From positions 186,001-250,000 of the forward strand of contig JAFKKG010000014.1 of assembly GCA_017305715.1 (NCBI GenBank): a DNA stretch of 64,000 nt. The letters run 5' to 3'. Shown here in pieces: positions 1-8,930 of the stretch. Each line of letters begins with the position of its first letter. Positions within the stretch are counted from its first letter, which is position 1. Below the pieces are notes generated by a model. That model saw nothing but the letters and a program-made list of their open reading frames with translations, searched no databases and had not been told where the DNA came from. This stretch comes from Hyphomicrobiales bacterium. Its GTDB lineage: Bacteria > Pseudomonadota > Alphaproteobacteria > Rhizobiales > Xanthobacteraceae. Position numbers and translations under genes: made by a program.

Positions 1-1059
1 GACGCGCTTGACGGTGTGGCCCATTTCCTCGGCGATCAGCTGCGCGGTGTCGGCGTCGATCACGTCGGTGATCTTGTGCATCGCGCCCTGCTTCATCAGC
101 AGGCGGATGACGTCGACCGCGCGTTCCGACATGCGGTTGGCGAGTTCCTGGATATTGATGGCTTCCGGGATCACCACTTCGCGGATGATCTTTTCCTTCG
201 GCTCGTTCGAGGCGTGCCCCTTCAGGCGCTGGGTGCGGCGGCGGAACGAGGCGATCGAACGCTCGCGCACATTGTCGGCATCGAGGGCGGTGACCAGCGT
301 CAGGCGGCCGCGTTCCTTTTGCGGGCCGGGCTTATGGGTCGTCTTCGGTGGAACGGCAGGGCGCATGGCGCCGCCGGGGCCACGACGGACCTGGCGCGGA
401 CCTTCATCCTCATCGGAGGCGTCGGCGGCAACGCCGGGTGCGCGCGCGGGCGGCACGGCAGCCGCCGTCGGCCGGGCGGCGGGGCGCGCGGCTGTGGCGG
501 CCGGCGCGGGTGTCGCCGCCTTGGCCTCGGCTTCGCCGAACCGCTTCTTGGCTTCGATTTCCGCCTTGCGCTTGGCCTCTTCTTCCAGGCGATGCCGTTC
601 TTCCTCGGCCTTGCGGCGGGCTTCGGCGGCTTCGCGCTCGGCCTGTTCGATGCCCTCGCGGCTGGCGCGGCGTTTGGCTTCTTCCTCGGCGAGGCGGCGT
701 TCCTCGATGTCACGGACCTTGGCGTCGGCCAGTGCGCTGGCGCGCGCGGAACGTTCGTCCTCGGTCAGCGTGCGCAACACCACGCCGCCGGGGCGCGGCG
801 CGGCCGGTGCCGCAGGACGGCTCGGCGCCTTGGCGACCACCGGTGCGGGCTTGGCGACGACCGGCTCGGGCGCATGCGGTTCGCCGGCGGATCCGTCGCC
901 GCCGACGCGGCGCTTGCCACGCTTTTCGACCACGACCTGCTTGGTCCGGCCATGGCTGAAGCTCTGGCGTACGGTGCCCGTCTCGACGCGCGGCTTGAGC
1001 GTCAAGGTCTTGGTCGGGACACTCAAAGTCTTGTCGCCAGGCGTTTTGGTATCAACCAT
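1..1059 (-). CDS. infB: Translation initiation factor IF-2, N-terminal part (cut by window edge)
   Basis: IF-2 is the GTPase that brings initiator fMet-tRNA to the 30S subunit and promotes subunit joining. Only the N-terminal 353 codons are here and the gene runs off the left edge, so the G domain is not visible. The protein starts [20 protein letters not shown]. Then comes a long low-complexity Ala/Pro/Arg/Glu-rich linker (roughly residues 50-270), and near the edge the conserved IF2-N-like helical segment ([20 protein letters not shown], then [19 protein letters not shown]). Long, poorly conserved linkers of this kind are usual in alphaproteobacterial IF-2. The ATG at 1059 lies 72 bp after the ylxR stop. 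It is the last visible gene of the rimP-nusA-ylxR-infB operon. Confidence 0.95.
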   Translation of the reverse strand, partial: MVDTKTPGDKTLSVPTKTLTLKPRVETGTVRQSFSHGRTKQVVVEKRGKRRVGGDGSAGEPHAPEPVVAKPAPVVAKAPSRPAAPAAPRPGGVVLRTLTEDERSARASALADAKVRDIEERRLAEEEAKRRASREGIEQAEREAAEARRKAEEERHRLEEEAKRKAEIEAKKRFGEAEAKAATPAPAATAARPAARPTAAAVPPARAPGVAADASDEDEGPRQVRRGPGGAMRPAVPPKTTHKPGPQKERGRLTLVTALDADNVRERSIASFRRRTQRLKGHASNEPKEKIIREVVIPEAINIQELANRMSERAVDVIRLLMKQGAMHKITDVIDADTAQLIAEEMGHTVKRV

Positions 1060-1131
1060 TCAGCAGTCCTAATCTCGTTACGTTGTGCGTATCCGCACAG
1101 TCATTGAATTGCGTCGTGCAAGCACGTCTCG

Positions 1132-1839
1132 TTAGTCAGAATTTCTGGCCGCATCGGCGGTCTTGTCGTCATCGGCCATCCGGTATCGGACCAGGATCTG
1201 GCTGCGCGACAGGAACGTCTTGCTCGCCGGGCCCGCGAGCAGGGCAGCATGTATCACATTTGACCGCCCTAGTGCCAAATCCAATTCTGCCGAGGTCAAA
1301 ACATTGACGATCGGAAATTCGGTCGAGTTTTCCTGCGGAATTTCCCGCGATTCACCGGGATTTCCGCGCTTTTGCCGGACGATCCCGTCCAATTTGCGGA
1401 TTCCGTCGGCCGCGCCGTCGGAAGCGTGGATCAGGGCCGCGGCCTGCCCCTCCCGGAGCGCTCCCTCGACCTTGCTGAAGCCGCAGACGACCTGACCGGC
1501 CTTGGCAAGCATTGCCAGCGCCTCGGTCGCGCTGCGAACCAGCAAAGCCTCGGTATCGGCAGGAAGGCTCGCGGCGGCCCGGATATCGCGCTTGAAACCC
1601 TTGCTGAATTGGTTACGCCGCACCGCTTCCGCAACGGTCCGGCGTGATGCCGAGACCCACAGGCCGCGGCCGGGAAGCTTGCGCTTCAGATCCGGGATCA
1701 CCTCGCCCTGCGGCGAGACGACGAACCGGATCAGTTCGCCGATCGGGCGCACCTCACGGGTGACCGCGCACATCCGCATCGTCGCGGACTTGTCGGTCCG
1801 CGGTCCGTTGTCGAGATCGGGGTCAGCCAAAGCGAGCAT
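1132..1839 (-). CDS. YlxR-family RNA-binding protein (DUF448) with L7Ae-like C-terminal part
   Basis: A 235-residue protein encoded between nusA and infB, the classic place for YlxR (DUF448). Residues about 18-100 carry the YlxR pattern: MRMCAVTREVRPIGELIRFV, followed by LPGRGLWVS and a basic helix. Residues about 105-150 (alternating hydrophobics, AGQVVCGFSKVE) look like the L7Ae/ribosomal-protein pocket that alphaproteobacterial members often add. The C-terminal 80 residues are less conserved. The ATG at 1839 has an AGGAGA-type ribosome binding site and follows the nusA stop by 15 bp, so it is co-transcribed. YlxR proteins are thought to bind RNA and influence transcription or RNase P; the precise role here is unknown. 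Confidence 0.88.
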   Translation of the reverse strand: MLALADPDLDNGPRTDKSATMRMCAVTREVRPIGELIRFVVSPQGEVIPDLKRKLPGRGLWVSASRRTVAEAVRRNQFSKGFKRDIRAAASLPADTEALLVRSATEALAMLAKAGQVVCGFSKVEGALREGQAAALIHASDGAADGIRKLDGIVRQKRGNPGESREIPQENSTEFPIVNVLTSAELDLALGRSNVIHAALLAGPASKTFLSRSQILVRYRMADDDKTADAARNSD

Positions 1840-1854
1840 GCGCGCGGCATCTCC

Positions 1855-3468
1855 TTACGCCGTCTGGTCTTCGGTGGCTTCCGCCACCTCGGACTGCTTG
1901 GCAAGGTCGGCCTCGGTGATCCAGCCGGCAATGACGCGGGCCTGCATGATCATGGCTTCCGCATCCTCGCGGGAGATTTCGTTGGCGTCGAGAATGCCGG
2001 GGAACTTGGTCGGCTCGCCGCCTTCCTTGCGCTCGGTCCAGCCCACCAGATCGTCGGTGGCGCAACCGGCGAGATCCTCGACCGACTTGATGTCATTCTC
2101 GCCGAACTTGACCAGCATCTTCGAGGTCACGCCGGGTACCGTCTTCAAAGCATCATCCACACCGAGTTCCTTGCGTTTGTTTTCCAGCTCGGTCTCGAGC
2201 TGTTCCAGGTATTCTTTTGCACGGCTCTGCAGTTCGTTGGCGGTTTCTTCGTCGAAGCCTTCGATGCCGGCGAGTTCCTTGACGTCGACCAGCGCGAGTT
2301 CCTCGACCGAGGTGAAACCTTCCGACGCCAGCAACTGGCCGACCACTTCGTCGACATTCAGCGCTTCCATGAACACCCGCGTCGAGTTCTCGAAATCGGC
2401 CTGACGGCGCTCGGATTCTTCCTGCTCGGTAAGGATGTCGATGTCCCAGCCGGTCAGCTGCGAGGCGAGGCGCACGTTCTGGCCGCGGCGGCCGATCGCC
2501 AGCGAAAGCTGGTTGTTGGTGTCGGGCACCACGACCTCGATACGCTCGCGGTCTTCGTCGATCACGACCTTGGCGACTTCGGCGGGCGCCAGCGCGTTGA
2601 CGACGAAGGTCGCAATATCGGGCGACCACGGAATGATGTCGATCTTCTCGCCCTGCAGCTCGTTCACCACCGCCTGCACGCGCGAGCCGCGCATGCCGAC
2701 GCAGGCGCCGACCGGATCGACCGAGGAATCCCGCGAAATAACGCCGATTTTCGCGCGCGAACCGGGATCGCGGGCCACCGCCTTGATCTCGACGATGCCG
2801 TCATAGATCTCGGGCACTTCCTGCGCGAACAGCTTGGCCATGAATTGCGGATGGGTGCGGGACAGGAAAATCTGCGGCCCGCGGGTTTCGCGGCGGACGT
2901 CGAAGATGTAGGCGCGGACGCGGTCGCCGTTGCGGAACACTTCGCGCGGCAGCATCTCGTCGCGGCGCACGATGGCTTCGCCGCGGCCGAGATCGACGAT
3001 CACGCTGCCATATTCGACGCGCTTGACGATGCCGTTGACGATGTCGCCGATGCGGTCCTTGAATTCCTGATACTGCCGGTCGCGCTCGGCCTCGCGCACC
3101 TTCTGCACGATCACCTGCTTGGCGGATTGCGCGGCGATGCGGCCATATTCCAGCGGCGGCAGCGTGTCGGCGATGGTGTCGCCGACCTGGGCGCCCGGAT
3201 TGGCGCGCTGCGCATCGGCCAGCGAAATCTGGTTCGACGAATTCTCGACCACGTCGACCACCAGCATGTGGCGCGACAGCCGCAGCTCGCCCTTCTTGGC
3301 GTCGATCTCGGCGTGCACGTCGGTCTCGCTGCCGTAGCGGGCGCGGGCCGCCTTGGCGATGGCGTCTTCCATCGCCGCGATCACGATGCCGCGGTCGATC
3401 GACTTTTCGCGGGCAACCGCGTCTGCGATCTGCAGCAATTCGAGTTTGTTGGCGCTGACAGCTGCCAT
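1855..3468 (-). CDS. nusA: Transcription termination/antitermination factor NusA
   Basis: NusA binds RNA polymerase and nascent RNA and controls pausing, Rho-independent termination and antitermination. The 537-residue length matches alphaproteobacterial NusA. An N-terminal RNAP-binding domain covers about residues 1-130, starting [20 protein letters not shown]. An S1 domain follows (around [16 protein letters not shown]). Then two KH domains span about 210-345 ([18 protein letters not shown] and [15 protein letters not shown]). The C-terminus holds the helix-hairpin-helix-like acidic repeats ([12 protein letters not shown], then [20 protein letters not shown]). The ATG is 3 bp after the rimP stop and ylxR follows closely, so all lie in one operon. 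Confidence 0.97.
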   Translation of the reverse strand: MAAVSANKLELLQIADAVAREKSIDRGIVIAAMEDAIAKAARARYGSETDVHAEIDAKKGELRLSRHMLVVDVVENSSNQISLADAQRANPGAQVGDTIADTLPPLEYGRIAAQSAKQVIVQKVREAERDRQYQEFKDRIGDIVNGIVKRVEYGSVIVDLGRGEAIVRRDEMLPREVFRNGDRVRAYIFDVRRETRGPQIFLSRTHPQFMAKLFAQEVPEIYDGIVEIKAVARDPGSRAKIGVISRDSSVDPVGACVGMRGSRVQAVVNELQGEKIDIIPWSPDIATFVVNALAPAEVAKVVIDEDRERIEVVVPDTNNQLSLAIGRRGQNVRLASQLTGWDIDILTEQEESERRQADFENSTRVFMEALNVDEVVGQLLASEGFTSVEELALVDVKELAGIEGFDEETANELQSRAKEYLEQLETELENKRKELGVDDALKTVPGVTSKMLVKFGENDIKSVEDLAGCATDDLVGWTERKEGGEPTKFPGILDANEISREDAEAMIMQARVIAGWITEADLAKQSEVAEATEDQTA

Positions 3469-3471
3469 GGC

Positions 3472-4248
3472 TCAGTCTCCTTCGGTGGGATCGAATTCGC
3501 CGCCGGGCAAACCTTGCGCGGCGAGGCGATGTTTCTTGGTATTCTTCGGTAGCGGTTTCTTCAGCGGTTTCGGCTTCGGCTTGTTGCTCTTGGCCGGATC
3601 GCTTTTCCTCGCGTGCGGGGGCGGCGGTGGCGCGAGCCCGAGATTCTGCCGCAACTCGCGCTCGGCGGCCTTGCCGCGCCGCATCGATTCGGCGATCAGC
3701 TCGTCGGTCAGCACCAGGCGGGCATCGGCGATGTCCTCCATGACAAGCAATACATCCGCATCTTCTTCCGCGCGGATGTCATCCCGATGAAGCCGCACGG
3801 CGTCGCCTTCGACGCCCTGCAAGACGCCACGGAAACGCTTGCGGCCCTGATGGGCGACCGCCATTTCGACTTTCACGAGATGGCCCGAATAGCGTTCGAA
3901 ATCCGAACGGCGGACCAGCGGGCGATCGATGCCCGGCGACGAAATCTCCAGCCGATAGGCGCGTTCGATGGGATCGGCGACGTCGAGCACCGGCGAGAGC
4001 GCCCGCGAGATCGCTTCGCAATCCTCGATCAGCATCGTACCGTCGGGCCGCTCGGCCATGATCTGCACCGTGCAGCCGGCCTCTCCCGAAATCTTGATCC
4101 GGACCAGCCGGTAGCCCATGCCCTGCAACACCGGTCCTGCCACCGCCGAAACCCGCGCGGCCACGCCCGGCTCGACCACGAGCCGCGGCTCGGCGAGCAG
4201 GTCAAGATCCTCGGAAACAGCAGTTGGATCGGTCATGTCGAAGGTCAA
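3472..4248 (-). CDS. rimP: Ribosome maturation factor RimP
   Basis: RimP helps assemble the 30S subunit. The 258-residue protein has the N-terminal RimP alpha/beta domain (about 30-115, with [26 protein letters not shown] and the signature [20 protein letters not shown]) and the C-terminal SH3-like domain (about 120-195). It ends in a Lys/Pro-rich tail of about 60 residues ([18 protein letters not shown]) seen in rhizobial orthologues, probably for RNA contact. It is the first gene of the nusA operon. The start is the ATG at 4248 ([13 protein letters not shown]); a second in-frame ATG four codons on (MTDPTAV) is also possible. A terminator-like leader lies about 110 bp upstream. Confidence 0.94.
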   Translation of the reverse strand: MTFDMTDPTAVSEDLDLLAEPRLVVEPGVAARVSAVAGPVLQGMGYRLVRIKISGEAGCTVQIMAERPDGTMLIEDCEAISRALSPVLDVADPIERAYRLEISSPGIDRPLVRRSDFERYSGHLVKVEMAVAHQGRKRFRGVLQGVEGDAVRLHRDDIRAEEDADVLLVMEDIADARLVLTDELIAESMRRGKAAERELRQNLGLAPPPPPHARKSDPAKSNKPKPKPLKKPLPKNTKKHRLAAQGLPGGEFDPTEGD

Positions 4249-4573
4249 AAGCGTCTTACTTACATGGGGTTAGGCCGGGTCTAAGCCGGATCCGGCCGGT
4301 TCCCTGAACAGCACCCTTCAGGCCCGTTCTGGGCCAGGCTCGTTCAGGTAATAAAAAAGAGCGGGTCCCGGGGGGCCCACTCTCAATACGTGATCGTATG
4401 AGAACCATAAGTTGCGGCGGATATAGCGGTTTTTCCGCAATCCGGCAAGGCCTGCACGCCCTGTTAAGGGAGATTTTGAGTCATGTCCGCGGGGGTTAAA
4501 GCCTAACCCTTCGTTCACGAACGGCACCTAGATTGCCCAAAACCGGCCAATATGGCCCGGTTTGGACAGGTTT
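4249..4573. promoter_or_regulatory. Divergent intergenic region with the rimP-nusA leader
   Basis: A 325-bp gap between divergent rimP (minus) and the DUF2336 gene (plus) must hold promoters for both. On the minus strand it contains a hairpin plus U-run about 110 nt before the rimP start, listed separately. A second GC-rich palindrome (GGCCCAGAACGGGCC on the minus strand, near 4320-4336) follows the U-run. Near the plus gene there is a small palindrome, GGTTA/TAACC, at 4494-4508. An open frame of 69 codons on the minus strand (4318-4527) has no recognisable similarity and I do not call it a gene. I could not assign -35/-10 boxes with confidence. Confidence 0.5.
4353..4402 (-). terminator. Terminator-like hairpin in the rimP-nusA leader (possible attenuator)
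   Basis: Read on the minus strand, arms GAGTGGGCCC and GGGACCCGCTC (4382-4359) form a strong GC stem followed at once by six U (4358-4353), the layout of an intrinsic terminator. Directly upstream, 4402-4382, a second stem CTCATACG/CGTATTGAG shares its last bases with the terminator stem, so the two could compete. No gene ends here on this strand, so this is a leader terminator ahead of rimP-nusA. Attenuation is an inference. Confidence 0.6.
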
Positions 4574-5656
4574 ATGACGCCAGCGACAACGCTGATCCCA
4601 GGACTGGACGAAATCGTCAGGGGCGGCGATCCCAAGCGCCGCGCCGATGCAGCGCGCCGGATCAGTGAATTATTCCTCGAGGGTGCCGCCGGCTTCCGCG
4701 CCGATCACGTCGATCTGTTCGACGGCGTGTTGAGCAGCCTCGTCCCCCATGCCGATCTTGCCGCGCGAGCCGAACTCGCCGAACGGCTGTCGCTGCTCGT
4801 CAACGCGCCGCGCGGGCTGGTCGGGCAACTCGCCCATGAAGACGAAATCGCCATCGCCGGGCCGCTGCTGCGCCGCTCGCCCGTGATCCCCGAACACATC
4901 CTGGTCGAAATCGCCAGCGTCAAGGGACAGGGCCATCTGCTCGCGATGTCGGACCGGCCGACGCTCTCGCCTGACCTTACCGATGTCATCGTGCGCCGTG
5001 GCGATCGCGACGTCGTCAGGCGCACCGCGGGGAATTCCGGCGCGGTGTTTTCAACCGACGGTTATTCGACCTTGATCGAACGCGCCGGCCAGGACGGCGT
5101 GCTGACGCTCAAGCTCGGCCAGCGCGACGATCTCTCCGCCAAACAATTGAAAGATCTCCTGGAGGGATCGATCGATGTGATCCGCCGCCGCCTGTTCGAG
5201 GTGGTCAAGCCGGCCCGGCAGATGGCGATCAAGCGGGCGATGAACGAAATTTCCGGCGTTATCGAACGCGTCGATAGCGGCCGCAACTTCGAGGCGGCGC
5301 AGCGCACGATCCTTTCGCTGCATCGCGACGGCCAGCTGGTTGAAAGTGCGCTGCTCAATTTCGCCAAGGCCAACAAATACGAGGAAACCGTTGCCGCGCT
5401 GGCGGCGATGACCGGCGTGAAGATCGTCACGCTCGATCGGCTGATTGCCGGCGACCGCTACGATCCGATCCTGATCGCCGGCAAGGCGATCGGCCTCGAA
5501 TGGGCGACGGTGCGCGCGTTGATCCTGCTCCGGCTCGGGCCGAACCGCACGGCATCACCGGCCGATATCGAAAGCGCGCGCGTCAACTTCGCGCGCCTGA
5601 TGCCCGCGACCGCCGAACGCGTCGTCGGCTTCTGGAAGACCCGCCCGACGGTTTGA
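4574..5656 (+). CDS. DUF2336 domain-containing protein
   Basis: A 360-residue soluble, helix-rich protein matching the alphaproteobacterial DUF2336 family, whose molecular function is not established. HEAT-like helical segments run through most of the length: PGLDEIVRGGDPKRRADAAR at the N-terminus, HADLAARAELAERLSLLVNA, and RRSPVIPEHILVEIASVKGQ with TLSPDLTDVIVRRGDRDVVR in the middle. The C-terminal half carries SAKQLKDLLEGSIDVIRRRL and later EWATVRALILLRLG. I chose the ATG at 4574; a TTG four codons earlier (4562) is possible. It is transcribed alone, divergent from rimP, and followed by a palindromic repeat. No membrane segment or catalytic motif is visible. Confidence 0.85.
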   Translation: MTPATTLIPGLDEIVRGGDPKRRADAARRISELFLEGAAGFRADHVDLFDGVLSSLVPHADLAARAELAERLSLLVNAPRGLVGQLAHEDEIAIAGPLLRRSPVIPEHILVEIASVKGQGHLLAMSDRPTLSPDLTDVIVRRGDRDVVRRTAGNSGAVFSTDGYSTLIERAGQDGVLTLKLGQRDDLSAKQLKDLLEGSIDVIRRRLFEVVKPARQMAIKRAMNEISGVIERVDSGRNFEAAQRTILSLHRDGQLVESALLNFAKANKYEETVAALAAMTGVKIVTLDRLIAGDRYDPILIAGKAIGLEWATVRALILLRLGPNRTASPADIESARVNFARLMPATAERVVGFWKTRPTV

Positions 5657-5666
5657 GGACCTGCCC

Positions 5667-5749
5667 GTCATTGCGGGCGAAGCGAAGCAATCCATGGCGC
5701 CGCACAGGAAGCATGGCTTGCTTCGTCGCTATCGCTCCGCGCCATGACG
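5667..5749. repeat. Palindromic intergenic repeat (CGTCATTGCGGGCGAAGCGAAGCAA type)
   Basis: Inverted arms: the left begins CGTCATTGCGGGCGAAGC at 5667 and continues to CCATGG; the right reads GCTTGCTTCGTCGCT and ends GCCATGACG at 5749. The arms could pair over most of the 83 bp with several mismatches. From memory, this type of repeat is common between genes in Bradyrhizobium and Rhodopseudomonas. It lies between the DUF2336 stop and the dioxygenase gene and could act as a transcript-end hairpin. Confidence 0.7.
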
Positions 5750-5822
5750 GAAGTGATCAAAATACTCCCAAATCAAAAATGAGCGCGCTATGCTTTGCGT
5801 CAAAAACACAGGGGAGCTATCC

Positions 5823-6671
5823 ATGCTTGATGACACCGAGGTTCGGGCGCATGCCGAGAGAATCCGTGACGACGGATTCACCGTCATCGAACGCGCCGCG
5901 TCGCCCGAACTGGTCGAGGGATTGAAGGCGGCGCTGGAGCGCACCGAGCGCGAGCACAATCTCGGCTACGCGAAAACCTCGTTCGAAGGCTTCAAGACCG
6001 TCCGCATCAATAATCTGCTCACCTATGACGATCTGTTCTGGGAAGTGCCGCTGCATGACAACGTGCTGCCGGTGGTGGAGCGCGTACTGGACAAGGAATG
6101 CCTGCTGTCGTCGTTCTGTTCGCTGGTGCTCGGCCCCGGCCAGGAGGCGCAGCCGATCCACGAGGACACCCAGTTGATCCCGTTGCCGCGCCCGCACATC
6201 CCGATCACCATCAATGCGATCTGGGCGCTGTCGGATTTCCGGGAGGACAATGGCGCGACGCGCATCCTGCCGGGCACCCACAAGTTTGCGTCCTCGCCGG
6301 AATACGGCAAGGACTATGACGCGGTCACCGCGACCATGCCGGCGGGCAGCGTGATGCTGTTCGACAGCGCGCTGTGGCATGGCGGCGGTGCCAACACTTC
6401 CGACGCCAGGCGCTTTGCGTTTTCCTGCGCCTATTGCTGGGGCTGGATGCGGCAGCAGGAAAACCTGCAGCTCGGCATTCCCGTTGAAACCGCGAAGCGT
6501 TTTCCACGCCGTCTGCAGGAATTATGCGGCTACAGCGTCTACAAGGGACAGTTCGGCCACATCGACAACCGCGATCCGATCGAATTGCTGGGCCGCGAGC
6601 GCGGCAAGCGGATGGTGTGGGAAGCCACTGACGCGAAGAAGGCGCGGATGGGCGAGGCGGCGAAGCCGTAG
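5823..6671 (+). CDS. Phytanoyl-CoA dioxygenase (PhyH) family protein
   Basis: A 282-residue Fe(II)/2-oxoglutarate-dependent oxygenase of the PhyH superfamily. The metal-binding motif is visible as the H-x-D of IHEDTQLIPLPRPHIP around residue 112-114, with the distal histidine in SALWHGGGANTS around 187. The downstream arginine that binds 2-oxoglutarate is probably in DARRFAFSC. The start is the ATG at 5823, preceded by GGGGAG at seven bases; an upstream in-frame ATG at 5790 lacks this. Substrate is unknown; family members hydroxylate acyl-CoAs, amino acids or small natural products. It is convergent with the rhodanese gene and lies in an accessory block. Confidence 0.85.
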   Translation: MLDDTEVRAHAERIRDDGFTVIERAASPELVEGLKAALERTEREHNLGYAKTSFEGFKTVRINNLLTYDDLFWEVPLHDNVLPVVERVLDKECLLSSFCSLVLGPGQEAQPIHEDTQLIPLPRPHIPITINAIWALSDFREDNGATRILPGTHKFASSPEYGKDYDAVTATMPAGSVMLFDSALWHGGGANTSDARRFAFSCAYCWGWMRQQENLQLGIPVETAKRFPRRLQELCGYSVYKGQFGHIDNRDPIELLGRERGKRMVWEATDAKKARMGEAAKP

Positions 6672-6699
6672 GCCGCAACGGCAGTGATCGCCGGCGCGG

Positions 6700-7113
6700 T
6701 CATCCCGCGCCGCCGGGCTCGCTGCCTTCCGCAAATGAAAATCCTTCATCGGCCCAGCCGGTGATCCCGCCGATCATCACCTTGACCTTGCGGCCCAACC
6801 GTCCGAGCCGAACGGCGGCGCGGTCCGTGCCGTTGCAATGGGGCCCGGCGCAATAGACCACGAACAACGTATCTGCATCCCACTCGGCCATTCTGGAAGC
6901 GGTCATCTTGCCGTGCGGGAGGTTGATGGCGCCGGGAACGTGGGAGGCCTCGTAGAGCTTTGGGCCGCGGACGTCGAGCAGGACGAAATCGATGTTGCCG
7001 GTACGGATGGCCTCATGGACGTCCCAGCAATCCGTTTCAAACGCCAGGCGGCGGGAATAGTGCTGCTCGATCTCGGCGGGCGAAGCGGCGGCAATGTCGC
7101 TGACGGTACTCAT
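6700..7113 (-). CDS. Rhodanese-like domain protein
   Basis: A 137-residue single rhodanese domain. The signature is clear: IDFVLLDVRGPKLYEASHVP then GAINLPHGKM, with the active-site loop VVYCAGPHCNGTDRAA holding the candidate catalytic cysteine in YCAGPHC (about residue 90-95). The C-terminal IGGITGWADEGF is typical. The start is the ATG at 7113 with GGGAG upstream. The same frame stays open far upstream, but that part is antisense to the neighbouring regulator and is not coding. The gene is divergent from an FtrA-type regulator, 67-87 bp away depending on that start. This pairing recurs in proteobacteria and suggests the regulator controls the sulfurtransferase. Confidence 0.9.
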   Translation of the reverse strand: MSTVSDIAAASPAEIEQHYSRRLAFETDCWDVHEAIRTGNIDFVLLDVRGPKLYEASHVPGAINLPHGKMTASRMAEWDADTLFVVYCAGPHCNGTDRAAVRLGRLGRKVKVMIGGITGWADEGFSFAEGSEPGGAG

Positions 7114-7200
7114 GGATCGGCTCCCTTGTCTGATGCGCCCGATCATCCGTGCCGCCCGCCTTGCCGCCCATTGACGATAATGCCATTGTACGTCAAGATC

Positions 7201-8187
7201 ATGCCAAACTTGAAAACCGTGAAACCCAGAGGACCGCTGGTCGCCGTGCTGGCCTATGACGGCCTGTGCACCTTCGAGTTCGGCGTGGCCTACGAGGCGT
7301 TCGGCCTGCCGCGGCCGGAGATGGGGGCCGATTGGTACCGCTACACGGTCTGCGCCGTCGAGCCGGGGCCGCTGCGGGCGGCCGGTGGAATTGTCGTGAA
7401 CGCGGCGCCGGGCCGCGAGGTGCTGCGCAAGGCCGCGCTGATCGTCGTCCCCGGCTGGCGCGGCATCGATGCTCCCGTACCGGCATCGTTGATTGCGCTG
7501 TTGCGCAAGGCGCACGCGCGCGGGGCACGCATCATGTCGCTGTGCTCGGGGATTGCGGTCCTGGCCGCGTGCGGGTTCCTCGACGGCCGGCGCGCGACCA
7601 CCCATTGGCGCTATTGCGAGTCGATACAGACCCGGTATCCGGCGATCCGGCTCGAGCCCAATCTGCTCTATGTCGATGAAGGCGAGGTCCTGACGGCGGC
7701 GGGAAGCGCGGCCGGCATCGATTTGTGTCTGCATGTCATCCGCAAGGATTTTGGCCCGGAGGCTGCGAACAGCGTCGCCCGCCGGCTCGTCGTGCCGCCG
7801 CATCGCGAGGGCGGACAGGCGCAATTCATTCAGCGGCCGGTGTTGCCGCAGCGGAAAAATGTCGGTCTCGGTTCGATCATCGACTGGCTGCGAACGCATC
7901 TCGACCACCCGCATTCGATCAAGCGGCTGGCCGACAAGGCCGGCATGAGCGTGCGCACGTTCCAGCGGCGGTTCGAGGAGGCCACCGGCCTGCCTCCCGG
8001 CGAGTGGTTGATCGCCGAGCGGGTGCGGCTTGCGCAGGAGCATCTGGAAAAACAATCGGCGGCAACGCTCGACGATGTCGCCGTCACGTGCGGCTTCGGT
8101 TCGCTGGAGACGATGCGTCATCACTTCCGGCGCCGGACGGGAACGACGCCCGCGGCCTACCGGCAGCGGTTCTCCCTTGCGCGATAG
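7201..8187 (+). CDS. ftrA: FtrA-type transcriptional regulator (DJ-1/PfpI-like domain plus AraC HTH)
   Basis: A 328-residue GlxA/FtrA-like activator. Residues about 12-190 form a class I glutamine-amidotransferase-like sensor domain (VAVLAYDGLCTFEFGVAYEA; nucleophile-elbow-like IMSLCSGIAVLAACGFLDG). Residues about 225-320 form the AraC double helix-turn-helix (SIKRLADKAGMSVRTFQRRF and LDDVAVTCGFGSLETMRHHF). I use the ATG at 7201; an in-frame ATG at 7180 would add seven residues. It is divergent from the rhodanese gene, its likely target, and its stop is 2 bp from the convergent trmB stop. The inducing molecule is not known from sequence. Confidence 0.88.
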   Translation: MPNLKTVKPRGPLVAVLAYDGLCTFEFGVAYEAFGLPRPEMGADWYRYTVCAVEPGPLRAAGGIVVNAAPGREVLRKAALIVVPGWRGIDAPVPASLIALLRKAHARGARIMSLCSGIAVLAACGFLDGRRATTHWRYCESIQTRYPAIRLEPNLLYVDEGEVLTAAGSAAGIDLCLHVIRKDFGPEAANSVARRLVVPPHREGGQAQFIQRPVLPQRKNVGLGSIIDWLRTHLDHPHSIKRLADKAGMSVRTFQRRFEEATGLPPGEWLIAERVRLAQEHLEKQSAATLDDVAVTCGFGSLETMRHHFRRRTGTTPAAYRQRFSLAR

Positions 8188-8189
8188 CT

Positions 8190-8930
8190 CTATCCGATTC
8201 GTTGAAACCGCAGATACGCCGCCACGCGTCCCTCGCGTTCGGCCTTCCGGCCGTAACGCGTCATCGTGTAACCGGTCCACGGTTCGCGCCAGTCGGCGGC
8301 GCGCTCGGCCATCCAGGAAAAATCCGGCGAGCGCAGCAGATGCGCCAGCGTCCACGCGCAGTAATCGTCGATGTCGCTGACGAAGCGAAATTCGCCGCCT
8401 GGCTGGATGATGCGGGCCATCGCCGCCACGGTGGCGTCCTGCACGAAGCGGCGCTTCCAGTGCCGCCGCTTCGGCCAGGGATCGGGATGGATCAGATCGA
8501 TCCGCGCCATCGATCGCGGCGGCGCCCAGGCCAGCAGTTCGGCCGCGTCGCCGGCGTAGAGCCGGATGTTGCCGATGTTGTGGGCCTCGATCTGCGTCAG
8601 GATCTTGGCCATGCCGTTGACATAGGGCTCGCAGCCGATGAACCCGATATCCGGAAAGGCCTGCGCCTCGGCGATCAGATGTTCGCCGCCGCCGAAGCCG
8701 ATTTCCAGCCTGACACCGGCGGGCTTCGACTCGAAGATATCGGTGAGATCATCGGGCGCGGGCGCGCCGATATCCAGCGCCAGATGCGGCAGCAGATTAT
8801 CGATCAGGTCGGCCTGATGGATGCGCAGCTTGTGGCCCTTGCGGCGGCCGAAGAACGAGCCATGCGAATGTGCGACGCCGCCGTCATCCGGCAGCGCGTC
8901 GCGGTCGAATCTATCGCGCGAAACGGTCAT
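8190..8930 (-). CDS. trmB: tRNA (guanine-N7-)-methyltransferase
   Basis: TrmB methylates G46 in the tRNA variable loop with S-adenosylmethionine. The 246-residue protein has the SAM-binding glycine loop RLEIGFGGGEHLIAEA, the acidic end of the second strand (GCEPYVNGMAKI) and the TrmB signature LIHPDPWPKRRHWKRRFVQD. The ATG at 8930 overlaps the stop of the upstream M20 peptidase by 4 bp, so the two are translationally coupled. In many rhizobia trmB lies directly after metK and before rimP. Here its upstream neighbour is the peptidase, and rimP is about 4 kb away past inserted genes. Confidence 0.95.
   Translation of the reverse strand: MTVSRDRFDRDALPDDGGVAHSHGSFFGRRKGHKLRIHQADLIDNLLPHLALDIGAPAPDDLTDIFESKPAGVRLEIGFGGGEHLIAEAQAFPDIGFIGCEPYVNGMAKILTQIEAHNIGNIRLYAGDAAELLAWAPPRSMARIDLIHPDPWPKRRHWKRRFVQDATVAAMARIIQPGGEFRFVSDIDDYCAWTLAHLLRSPDFSWMAERAADWREPWTGYTMTRYGRKAEREGRVAAYLRFQRIG

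Noticed and set aside
4318-4527. A 69-codon frame upstream of rimP as a leader peptide
   Set aside because: There is no run of a regulatory amino acid and no clear ribosome binding site; the hairpin explains the composition.
6700-8355. A 551-codon frame ending in the rhodanese gene
   Set aside because: The first 414 codons are antisense to the FtrA regulator; the rhodanese starts at 7113 with a proper ribosome binding site.
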